This document shows positions 1 to 7,420 of a stretch of 10,787 bases of DNA, one piece after another (positions within the stretch are counted from its first letter, which is position 1; each line of letters starts with the position of its first letter). Below the pieces are notes generated by a model that saw only the letters and a program-made list of their open reading frames with translations, did no database searches and was not told where the DNA came from. A program made the translations under genes and the position numbers. Source of the stretch: Ectocarpus siliculosus. Its lineage: Eukaryota > Sar > Phaeophyceae > Ectocarpales > Ectocarpaceae. Where the stretch lies: the NCBI GenBank assembly GCA_000310025.1, contig FN649734.1:2223123-2233909 (forward strand), in the 5' to 3' direction.

Positions 1-21
1 CCCCCCCCCCCCCCCCCCCCC
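1..21. repeat. Homopolymer C21 at the window edge
   Basis: The window begins with 21 C followed by GTCAAGCAAC. On the minus strand it is a G run about 35 bases after the cyclophilin stop codon. Its true length cannot be known, because the window starts inside it. Confidence 0.95.
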
Positions 22-55
22 GTCAAGCAACGCTAACTAAGTGATTCCCAGGCTA

Positions 56-2525
56 TTAGAGCTCCCCGCAGTCCTTGATCGTTACAGCCTGCGTATGTCA
101 GGCGTCACGATCAGCATCGAAGCGCAAATTGCGGGAAAGGTACGGGTTGGGAGTCAGCACCAAAGCATTGCGTACAATCGATCGTCACTGCTTCAAACGA
201 CACCACGAATAAAGGCGGCTACTCCCCGCTCTCTGGACACGTTCTGCCGGTCCGCTTGTCTCAACGCTCACCGTCTTGGTCTTGCCGGAGGGCGATCCGA
301 GCGCCTCCAGCTTCTTCACCACGTCCATGCCGTCCACGACGCTGCCAAACACGACGTGCTTCCCGTCCAGCCAGGGGCAGTCCACGGTGCACAAGAAGAA
401 CTGGCTCCCGTTCGTGTTCGGGCCCGCGTTCGCCTTTTTTTATTGTCATCGAGAGGAGGACGCGAAGGGGTCGTAAATATTCCAGCGCGACATGTACAGG
501 AAGAACATGACCCAGCGCGACACTGGGGAGGGGGGAGGCCACCCCAATGGTTCGAACACTTCGTTCATGACACACTCAGAGAGCACAAGGCAAACTTCCC
601 GGTGAATACACCAAACAAAGCAAACAATACAATAACGTGGAGGTGGAGGTGTTAAATGGATAAGACTAGAATGGACTCGTGTGTGTGGCGGGGCATGAGA
701 CAAAAGCCCGTGATCCTCGTGGGGGGCAGGCGCCAGGTCTTTTCTCATTCAACGCGTGAACACGTTAAAAAAAAAAAAAAAAACGGACAAACTTTGCAGC
801 GTGCCTGTTCGAAAATCGTTTCAACAGGCACTATTATTATTTTTATGCACACACCAACTGCTGCTATACCACTCACCATCGAGAGGATACCCGGGCCGGT
901 GTGCGACAGCTCGAAGTTCTCGTCCGGGAACGTGCGGCCGTAGATCGACTCACCGCCTGCAAAACAAAACCGAAACCGAAACCGAACGACAAACAACAAA
1001 CCACACAAAAACCAGACAGCGTCAAGACGGCAGAGACCCAAGACTGCAGAACGAAACCGAACAACAAACAACAACCCACACAAAAACTAGACAACGTCAA
1101 GACGGCAGAGACCCAAGACTGTTTATTTGCTTCCACCGCACGGGCTAAAGACGGAAATACGCGCCGCATATGGGTGTGTCATGCGGACAATCCAGCCGCG
1201 GGTGTCGGAAAGAAAACAAGGGCGGCAAAACGACGAAATCCGATGCCTCCTGCGATGAACCGCAACACCATGAAAAGGTTTTCGGTGAAGCTGCACGCAG
1301 ACGCCGTTGAAAATCTCAAAAATGTACAGACCGCCCGACCACTACCGAAGCCTGGGAGTTGGGGAGAACAACTTTCAGGCCGAGAAAAATAGACCCTTAT
1401 GATACGAACTTCCACAATAACAAAAGGTGCACAGTTAAGAAATCTACACTAAAACTTACTTCATAATGATTTTGGTTTTTGACCCACAGAGGAAACAAGC
1501 AACGAGCCTCGGGCACTACAAGAGGTTCAAGAGTGGTGGCGGGTTCGGTGCGGCAATAGAAGCGCCCCTGGCACACTGTCGCTATGCGCGCGCTCCTTTC
1601 GTTTTCTAGGAAATTTCTGACGGCGTGGGAAATCTCACCGGTGCCGTCTCCAGCCGTGAAGTCGCCGCCCTGGCACATGAACTGCGCGAGTTGGATCACG
1701 AAGCGGGTGCATTTTGCGATGCGTGTCAGAACGAATATTTAATTACGGAACACACAAATGTGTAAATTAAAGGTAAATTTGGGGCGTGGGATCCACGCGG
1801 ACACACAGGAAGGATATTCTCCCCCTCTCCTTGCGCTAGCACCGCCCTCTTCAAGAGAAGAAGGCCGAAAACAAAGGCAAGAAGCTTTCGCGTACGATAC
1901 GCCTGACGTTTCTTCTTCTTCTTCCTCCTTCTCACCTGCGGGATGATGCGGTGGAACTTCGACCCCTTGAACCCCTTCACGGGGCCCTCCCCGGTGCACA
2001 GCTGCCGGAAGTTCTCTACAAAACCGAAGAAAGAGAAAGAAACAGAGAGACCGGACGACGGTGCAATTTCCTTGTTGGAGAAGGTATGTAAATGTGACTA
2101 AACGCTGCTGTCCATCGACGGTGGTCACGGGCTAACAGGGTGAATATTAAAACACACACACACTTTTGTGTAGACCAGACGGCATGCAGTGCGACAGTTA
2201 AGCCCGCCGAGAGTCGTCGGAACTTTCGGAGAGCAACCAGGAGCAGGTAGGCAGCAGGAGGGGCGTGGGTCACCCTGCTGGCAAAAGCCACACACACACG
2301 CCCTAGTACACATTTTCCGGTACACCGATCGATCGAAGGGTGTTGTGTTTGCCTCCACGCCAACAACCGTGTCGATGTCTGCGTCGCCGTCGAAATTTCC
2401 CCCCACAAAAGAACGGCATCTCAAGAAATCAGCCTGTCACCTGCTGTCTTGGGCACGACGTCCGCTCGAAGCTCGAGAGTGATCCGCCCCATCTCCTTGC
2501 CCCCCGCGTCGATGTCGAAGAACAC
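56..2525 (-). CDS. Cyclophilin A-type peptidyl-prolyl cis-trans isomerase, six firm exons
   Basis: Exons in transcript order are 2525-2441, 2015-1936, 1681-1639, 956-877, 433-272 and 88-56 (stop TAA 58-56). All introns are GT-AG with donors GTGACA, GTGAGA, GTGAGA, GTGAGT and GTGAGC. Splice phases agree at every junction (1, 0, 1, 0, 0). The product is 160 codons plus a short missing N-terminus, against about 165 in human cyclophilin A. It is a single cyclophilin domain that runs from VFFDID to the C-terminal TIKDCGEL. The active-site set is intact: FHR, then [29 protein letters not shown] and [11 protein letters not shown], supplying the catalytic Arg, the Phe/Met/Gln pocket, the Trp and the His. 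It should catalyse proline isomerisation during protein folding, probably in the cytosol because no targeting sequence is seen. The loop [10 protein letters not shown] is one residue longer than the human GEKGFGYKG. The 3' UTR and any poly(A) signal lie at or beyond the window edge. The family call is very secure; which paralogue it is cannot be told. Confidence 0.94.
767..783. repeat. Homopolymer A17 in a cyclophilin intron
   Basis: Seventeen consecutive A on the plus strand, which is a T run in the transcribed orientation. It lies inside the intron between the exons at 877-956 and 272-433. It is about 110 bp downstream of the donor, too far from the acceptor at 434 to be the pyrimidine tract. 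The acceptor has its own short A-rich context. Confidence 0.95.
957..1638 (-). other. Cyclophilin intron containing a tandem duplication
   Basis: At 682 bp this is the largest intron of the gene. It has a GTGAGA donor at 1638 and a TTTTGCAG acceptor at 957. Its 3' part is C-poor on the plus strand and carries the 75-bp tandem duplication at 981-1121, right beside the acceptor. On the minus strand the duplicated block is T/G-rich and may serve as an extended pyrimidine tract. No ORF within it looks real. Confidence 0.85.
981..1121. repeat. Tandem duplication, 75-bp period, about 1.9 copies
   Basis: Copy 1 is 981-1055 and copy 2 is 1056-1121. Both start ACCGAAC, continue through CAAACAACAA and CACACAAAAAC, and share the identical 3' block GTCAAGACGGCAGAGACCCA followed by AGACTG. 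Only a few mismatches separate the copies (for example CCAGACAGC versus CTAGACAAC), so the duplication is fairly recent. It lies wholly within a cyclophilin intron. Confidence 0.95.
1910..1924. repeat. (TTC)5 microsatellite next to a splice donor
   Basis: Five TTC units on the plus strand, continuing into CTCCTTCT. In the gene's orientation this is a GAA/GGA purine run starting about 10 bases inside the intron whose donor is at 1935. GAA-rich tracts near splice sites can act as splicing enhancers in many eukaryotes; a role here is only an inference. Confidence 0.9.
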
Positions 2526-2694
2526 CTGGGGCGATCGTTTGTTCGACCACCATCACCATTGGCATGGGGGGAAAGAATAACAAACAAAACATTTTAGAGA
2601 GCTACACACAAAGGTATTCGTTCCATCAGCATGGGCGGACAGGATAGCAAACAAACATCAGCAAGCCCTTGCCTTCTCTCAAACGTGTGCGTAC

Positions 2695-2706
2695 GATAGT
2701 AACCAT
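2695..2706 (-). other. Candidate first coding exon of the cyclophilin gene (start codon)
   Basis: The exon starting at 2525 opens with GTG TTC TTC GAC (VFFD) just after a CAG acceptor. Its frame runs into a stop eleven codons upstream, so the start codon must lie in an earlier exon that ends in phase 0. Reading minus, 2706-2695 gives ATG GTT ACT ATC followed by GTACGC. This makes MVTI-VFFDI, close to human MVNPTVFFDI, and a 164-residue protein with A at position -3 of the ATG. The intron would be 169 bp. Against it, the donor is not the GTGA type used elsewhere in the gene. An alternative phase-0 exon is 3039-2998 (MLLIRT..., donor GTAATT), which would give a longer, less family-like N-terminus. 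Confidence 0.35.
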
Positions 2707-3352
2707 GTTCGTCAAATATTTTTTCAAAAGTTTTCAGCGCAAGTGTTGGGGAAACTATACACACGGCGCCGCCCGCGCAACACAGGCGTTACCCGTTCCC
2801 TGCAGCTGCTACAAGTACACACCTACGCCGCCTTTTGTCACTGCTGTTGTCGCTCCTTGCAACCTCCACATCCATAAACTCGCCGCTAGCTACAAGGGCA
2901 CTTGAGACCACTTCCGCCATACGGTTACTTCTTGGTGAGCGTACACGTCGGTCCGACGCAAAGGTGCGGTTTGTGACGGTCACACCAGTAAATTACTTGG
3001 TCTCGTGTGAAGTCGTGGCGTGTTCTTATTAGCAGCATCGACCGCGCAAACCCGCTGGCCAATGAAAAGACGTCTACCTCAGTGCGGTTGATCTGGGCGC
3101 CGTGAGGGGGCGTTATTGGTGGCGTGCGCGTGTGTGTATGTGACTACCGTAAGGATGCGTCGCGCTGGACATCGTTATTGCACGAGGCACAAACTCAAAG
3201 TGACGCCTTCACGATCGGAGGCGTTCATCTCCAGGGGAAAAACGCCCCCCCCCCCCCCCCCCCCCTCCCCACCGTCGCCTGTATTTATCTTTGTTGGCGA
3301 TTTTTTAGTGTTTTAGTTGTTTGTCGGCCTATCATAGTGTATCTGCTGCGTG
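2707..3352. promoter_or_regulatory. Possible divergent upstream region between cyclophilin and a plus-strand candidate gene
   Basis: If the cyclophilin starts at 2706 on minus and the candidate gene at 3353 on plus, these 646 bp lie between two divergent starts. A CCAAT motif occurs on the plus strand near 3059. No convincing TATA box is seen on either strand at a sensible distance. The block also holds the C21 run at 3245-3265 and a T-rich stretch at 3300-3320. Open frames here (for example minus 2983-2789) do not look conserved. The regulatory role is inferred from layout only. Confidence 0.3.
3245..3265. repeat. Homopolymer C21
   Basis: Twenty-one C followed by TCCCC. It has the same visible length as the C run at the window start. 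It lies about 90 bases before the ATG of the plus-strand candidate at 3353. Runs of this kind are prone to length error in assemblies. Confidence 0.95.
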
Positions 3353-4140
3353 ATGGCAGGTGGGGGGGCATGCGAGTCAATTGAGGATTTGGTCCAGAGT
3401 ATCGGAAAAATTGGCGTTGACCAGCTTTTTTTCCCGGCAAAGCTGATGGCCGAGGTCCAGCAGGATGCCTCCCCTACGTGTAGGGATCCATCCGCAGCCG
3501 AGAGGGCGAGGGTACTGGTGTCGTTGTCCGCCACCACACGGATGATGAGTTCTTCTGCCCTCTGTCTTCTTTTCTGCGCACTCGATACACGCCGTACGCG
3601 TATTCTTGCCCGTGTTACTGCACGCAGGAGAGAGAAGAGGCAACGGTGGAGTACCCCCGTCCCCTCCCACCCTCCATCGCTGATGCTCGCTGCTTGAAGC
3701 CACGCCGGGAAGCATTACAAAAGTAAACCCCTGCTGAGACGGCAGTTACTACAGTCACGTGAGACAAAATTGCCTGTTTTTTCTCTGACCGAGGATACTA
3801 CAACATGCGTACAACTACACACACGTTTTGCACATTTTAATTTTGGTCTACGCACTGGCTTTACTCATCGCCAGCACTCCAAAGTGCGCACATGACGCAA
3901 GGACAAACGTAGTTTCCACATCACAGGTGGCGGCGGCATGTCGAACACCGTCCGTCTCCCCAGTCTTCACCGTCGAAGAGCGCACTCAAGATAAATACTA
4001 GTACTTCGAAGCATGTACAGAGTATTGTATTAAATACTCTTTGTTTTTTTTCAGGAAAAAAAAATACACCCCTATCGATCCCACCCAGGTTGTCCCATTT
4101 CTGATTTCAGAGGCCGAAGAGGCGAAAGAAAAAGGAGTGT
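3353..4140 (+). CDS. Candidate two-exon 5' part of an unknown plus-strand gene
   Basis: Exon 1 is 3353-3477 (ATG GCA GGT), 41 codons plus two bases, with a GTGTAG donor. Exon 2 is 4055-4140, with a strong acceptor (a T run then CAG at 4054) and a consensus donor GTGAGT at 4141. The two-base overhang of exon 1 fits exon 2, giving ...QQDASPT then KKKYTPIDPTQVVPFL. The 70 residues contain a helical, hydrophobic/acidic stretch (ESIEDLVQSIGKIGVDQLFF) and then an acidic helix (ISEAEEAKEKGV). I do not recognise the family. The third exon was not found with confidence; an acceptor at 6464 in a matching phase would give SSSASSEMAIAVAAKRLPLL but needs a 2.3-kb intron. Alternatives: exon 1 might start at the pyrimidine-rich acceptor near 3440, or both could be chance open frames. 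Confidence 0.35.
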
Positions 4141-5957
4141 GTGAGTCGCAGACGCACACACGGGCTCTGTGGGAAAGGCGAGATCAGTGCAGAGACATAG
4201 ATAGAGAAGGGCGCCGCCTCCGCCGAGTTGCTGTCCGCCCTCTGTGCGCACAGCGGCGTTGCGTTGGGTGTGTGTGTGCACGCTTTTGCTATTCTGCGAA
4301 TCATCATCAAGTGCAGGAACAGCCTTCTGTTGCTGCTGCAGTACAGCAGCGGAGCTACCTGTCGTTGGCTGCTTTTTGCGCCAGCGCTGTACTAAAGGGT
4401 CGATTTGGAAGGGACTAGCTGCTGCTGTTGGGGGCCATCAGCTGCGCAACACGCAAGAAAACGGCTCGCGTCGTACCGGGGGGCACGTGAGGCGTGGGTT
4501 GCGGCAGCCGGAGAGATACAAAGCTCGCCGACCAGCAGCCCTACCGAGACCGAACGGATAGAGAGCGAGCCGACTTCAGATTTTTTAGGGACAAGCGAGA
4601 GAAAGGGGGGGGGAGAGGGATAGAGACCTTCACTCGGGCTGTGTAGGCGATTGCTTGGCCCACGCAAGAGGGAGAGAGGGCCGGCCATCTAGAGGAAGGT
4701 GAGAGGTTGCCTACTACTGTGCCTTTGGTGTGAGCTGTGGTCGCGTGCAGCGGGCGCCTGTGGTGTGTTGGTCTACGTGCTCTCGGTTGGTCGAACGTTT
4801 CGAGTCGTCGGCATTCTGTGCTTACCTCCTGCAACCTGCACCCACGTTCAACACCGACACCCAAACACTGCTGCTGCTGGTATGGTACTATGAACAAACA
4901 CACCAAACACATGTTGGACGAGCTAACTTCCATGGAGCTGTGCACGTTTTGCGAGCGTGTCATTCGGGCATGCGTGCTTGCTTTTGCATGGTGTTCTTTT
5001 GGTCCCACTTTCAGCTGTGTGTTCGGGGTGCACACAAGCGAGAAACAACGTGCACGCCGCGTGTCCTCTCTTCTCTCTCTCTTTCGCTCTTTGCCGCCTT
5101 TGCAAACGACTTGGAATATGGATATAGGAAGGAGCAGCTCCTTTATTCTGTGGCTTGTTGTGAAGGCATGTGCCTTTTTTTTCGCCTTTCACAAACACAC
5201 CATGCTCAGAGAGAAAGCAGGGGGTGCCAGTGTCTGATGATGGCGAGAGAAGATTTGCCAAGCGGGATACACAAAAAAAACCTTGGACGCGCTAGCATCA
5301 ACGTCAGTTAGTTGACATGTGATATGGTATACATTTCGATAATTGAGTGTGTTTTGGAGGGTGATGAACACGAGATGATGCGTGGTGCTGCTGCGAAAAA
5401 ACAGAGCCGACCATCAACATGACAAAACGGAAGGCGCAAGAGAACTAGCGCGTTCGCACAGGAGACAGACAGACATAGCATCCCTTCCTGCTCAGGTTCC
5501 CATCCAACGCACCCACGCATGTAAATTTCTTATGCAGTGGTTGTTGATTTGTCTGTCAGCGATGGGCCGGGAGATACCCCCCCTCCGATGTCCCGCCGAG
5601 AAGCTGCGTCAACTTATCCCTCGCGCGCAACAACATAAAGCTGTGCACGCAACACACGCACCTTCCCCAAGCAAGGGCGGGAGGGGGCGGGGGGTCAACA
5701 TGAGGCATGGCCAGCTGCTTTCTCTCTTGAGCGGAGGGAGCGCACGCGAAAGCGCGCACACACACCGGCGTGGTTGCAGGCGCCGGCCGTTGATGAACAA
5801 CAAGGGTGACGGAAAGCGTATTTTGTGTCCCTTGAGAGAGACAAGACAGAGAGAACGAACACGAAAACAGGCCGCACAGCGGACGGAGAGTCAATGATGT
5901 GTGTGTGTGCCTTGAGTAGAACTGCTGTTGCTGCGGAGAAAATCGTACTGCAAAGAC

Positions 5958-5958
<1 letters not shown>

Positions 5959-6000
<42 letters not shown>
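5959..6000. repeat. (GCT)14 trinucleotide microsatellite
   Basis: Fourteen perfect GCT units, followed by CGTGCTGCTACT, which looks like a decayed extension. It is read as polyleucine on plus and polyalanine on minus, depending on frame, but neither reading sits in a supported gene. Its length makes it likely to vary between individuals. Confidence 0.98.
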
Positions 6001-6003
<3 letters not shown>

Positions 6004-6214
6004 GCTGCTACTCCGGTGTGGACTGACTCCATCATGAGTGCTGCTGTGATGCCCCTCCGCTTCACCCCTTTTTATTCCGAGCTACTATTTATATGCACGG
6101 CGACGAACCAAGCTCCAATTTGTCACCATTAGTATCCGTCCATGCTCCTTGTTCATCACAGCAGTGCAACAGAAATCTGGATCCGACGTTTTCCTTTTTG
6201 TTCGCCCCTTTTTT

Positions 6215-6230
6215 GGGGGGGGGGAGGGGG
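6215..6230 (+). repeat. G-rich run with quadruplex potential
   Basis: Ten G, one A, then five G, followed by AGAC. It is preceded by a T run, so the strand composition switches sharply. A single interrupted run can fold into a G-quadruplex only by slipping within the long tract. No neighbouring gene start gives it an obvious role. Confidence 0.6.
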
Positions 6231-6379
6231 AGACAACCTCCTGTGTCGTGTCCGGAGCACAGGGTTGGTTGGCTACAATTGTACGCCCTATATACGAGTA
6301 CCATTGATTTACGTATGAGATATTACTAATGGCTGCTGCCGTGTCACTCGTCGCTATTTAGTAAGAAAAAGAACGCAAC

Positions 6380-6550
6380 ATGACTACGCGGTTGAGTCAG
6401 TCAATCGCACTGACCGAAGAACAAGCAACGGAGATGTACGCAGAGGCGCGCGCGCTTCTATTTTCAGCGTCGAGCGCGTCGTCGGAGATGGCCATAGCAG
6501 TGGCAGCGAAACGTTTGCCATTACTACAACATTGGTTATGCCTACTATAG
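6380..6550 (+). CDS. Small ORF, 56 residues, unknown
   Basis: ATG at 6380 to TAG at 6548-6550. The product starts MTTRLSQSIALTEEQATEMY and continues with an alanine- and serine-rich, helix-prone run ending LPLLQHWLCLL. It has no membrane segment or known motif. The purine-rich AAGAAAAAGAACGCAAC before the ATG gives an A-rich start context. A splice acceptor (TTCTATTTTCAG) lies inside it at about 6464, so its second half might instead be an exon of the upstream candidate gene. No family is recognised, and a chance ORF is quite possible. Confidence 0.25.
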   Translation: MTTRLSQSIALTEEQATEMYAEARALLFSASSASSEMAIAVAAKRLPLLQHWLCLL

Positions 6551-6628
6551 CAGAACAATAGGCACATACACCGTTTCTAGTCCGCCGGAATTCCAGGCGT
6601 AAGCGTACCGTTGGTCGCATCGCAAGAT

Positions 6629-6844
6629 ACCACACCCCCTGGTCGGATTTACAAAGCTCAGTGTCTCTGCAGCAAACACAAAGCAATGGTGGTGCCGAAA
6701 ATGGCGGCGTTGGAACAGCAGTTTACAGTTTCGTCGAGAGCTTTCCCTAGCCTATCGTCTGATTTTGGCCATGCTCTTCGTCCCAATGGAAATTCTGAAA
6801 TTGAAAATCGGTCCGGAGGGTGTGGTATCTTGTGCGACCTGTGC
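6629..6844 (+). repeat. Diverged dispersed duplication, copy 1
   Basis: This segment is collinear with 9738-9943 in the same orientation. Shared anchors in order: ACCACACCCCCTGG (6629-6642), AAAGCTC, ATGGTGGTGCCG, GCGTTGG, GAAATTGA (6797) and TTGAAAATCGGT (6801-6812), followed by a GTGTGGTATCT-like block. In copy 1 the frame from the ATG at 6686 stays open to a CAG-GTGAGA splice donor at 6851/6852 (ending GILCDLCIWQ). Copy 2 has stops in the equivalent frame. Copy 1 may therefore be a retained exon and copy 2 a decayed one. Identity by eye is roughly 55-65 percent. Confidence 0.65.
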
Positions 6845-6897
6845 ATATGGCAGGTGAGAGTTCTTTGCGTTTTTACAGGAGCGGTGTAAGTTATTGC

Positions 6898-6925
6898 CAA
6901 TCAACAGTTTGTTTTTGGTTGATTG
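6898..6925. repeat. Inverted repeat, 8-bp perfect stem, 12-nt loop
   Basis: CAATCAAC at 6898-6905 pairs perfectly with GTTGATTG at 6918-6925. The loop is T-rich. It lies just after a GTAAGT donor-like site (about 6886). No terminator-type T run follows the stem, and no function is assigned. Confidence 0.7.
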
Positions 6926-7420
6926 CGGGAATGTTCGAGGGAGCGCCCAGCAACCACACGCGAGTCACGTCGGACTGTTTGTACATGGTCGTTTTTTTTT
7001 GTTTTGCGCAACATGTTCGTACTCCGAGAATAAGTATGCATACATGTATTCAAGGAGTATCAGGTAATTTGTCACACAGAGCAGCGGTTCGTTGTCTGCC
7101 AACGGCGTATGTAACGTAGTCTACCTCCACACACCTTCACTCAAACCAAGAGATATCCTACCGCCATTCTCAAATCAGGACAAGACAGGCGACACAGGCC
7201 GGTGCTCCGACAAGGGCATTGCGCCGCGTTGTGTCCCGACTTGGAAAATCTGTTGACAGCACGGCAGGACATGTTGGAGGAGCGGCGCATGCGTGTTGAC
7301 ACGCGCGTATCTGTTGCTGGGGCCGTACTGTCGAAGGCTATATATAGCTGCAGGCCGGAAGTCAACAATTCCGGATCCATGCATACAATTCACGATCCAC
7401 ACACGTTGTAAGCGTCGCAG

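Larger units (their letters stand above)
4141..6350. other. Low-complexity stretch without a defensible gene
   Basis: This 2.2 kb contains CT-, GT- and GA-rich tracts, CTG clusters near 4330 and 4870, a pyrimidine tract at 5060-5085 and the (GCT)14 array. Short protein-like fragments occur, for example MNKHTKHMLDELTSMELC from 4890 and KEQLLYSVACCEG near 5128-5170, the latter after a long pyrimidine tract. No chain of phase-compatible splice sites joins them. If the candidate gene starting at 3353 is real, most of this is probably intron. Confidence 0.5.

Noticed and set aside
185-394. An apparent complete 69-residue protein on minus containing a cyclophilin motif and a unique C-terminus.
   Set aside because: The unique tail after GKTKT is intron read-through. 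A GTGAGC donor at 271 joins to the exon at 88-56, which supplies the conserved family C-terminus.
545-565. GGTTCGAAC, resembling a tRNA B box.
   Set aside because: The five bases on either side cannot form a T stem on either strand, and no acceptor stem or A box is present. It also lies inside a cyclophilin intron.
41-655. A 204-codon plus-strand frame, one of the longest.
   Set aside because: It is the antisense shadow of the last two cyclophilin exons plus introns.
981-1121. Tandem repeats considered as a CRISPR array.
   Set aside because: There are only two adjacent near-identical 75-bp units without spacers, inside a eukaryotic intron.
2526-2565. An ATG CCA ATG at 2565-2557 on minus followed by GTGATG, which could splice in phase 0 to VFFDID.
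   Set aside because: The intron would be only 31 nt, too short for ordinary spliceosomal removal and far below the other introns of the gene.
5556-6065. A 169-codon minus-strand frame with a polyalanine run.
   Set aside because: Its length and composition come from the (GCT)14 array and GC-rich low-complexity flanks. No domain or splice context supports it.
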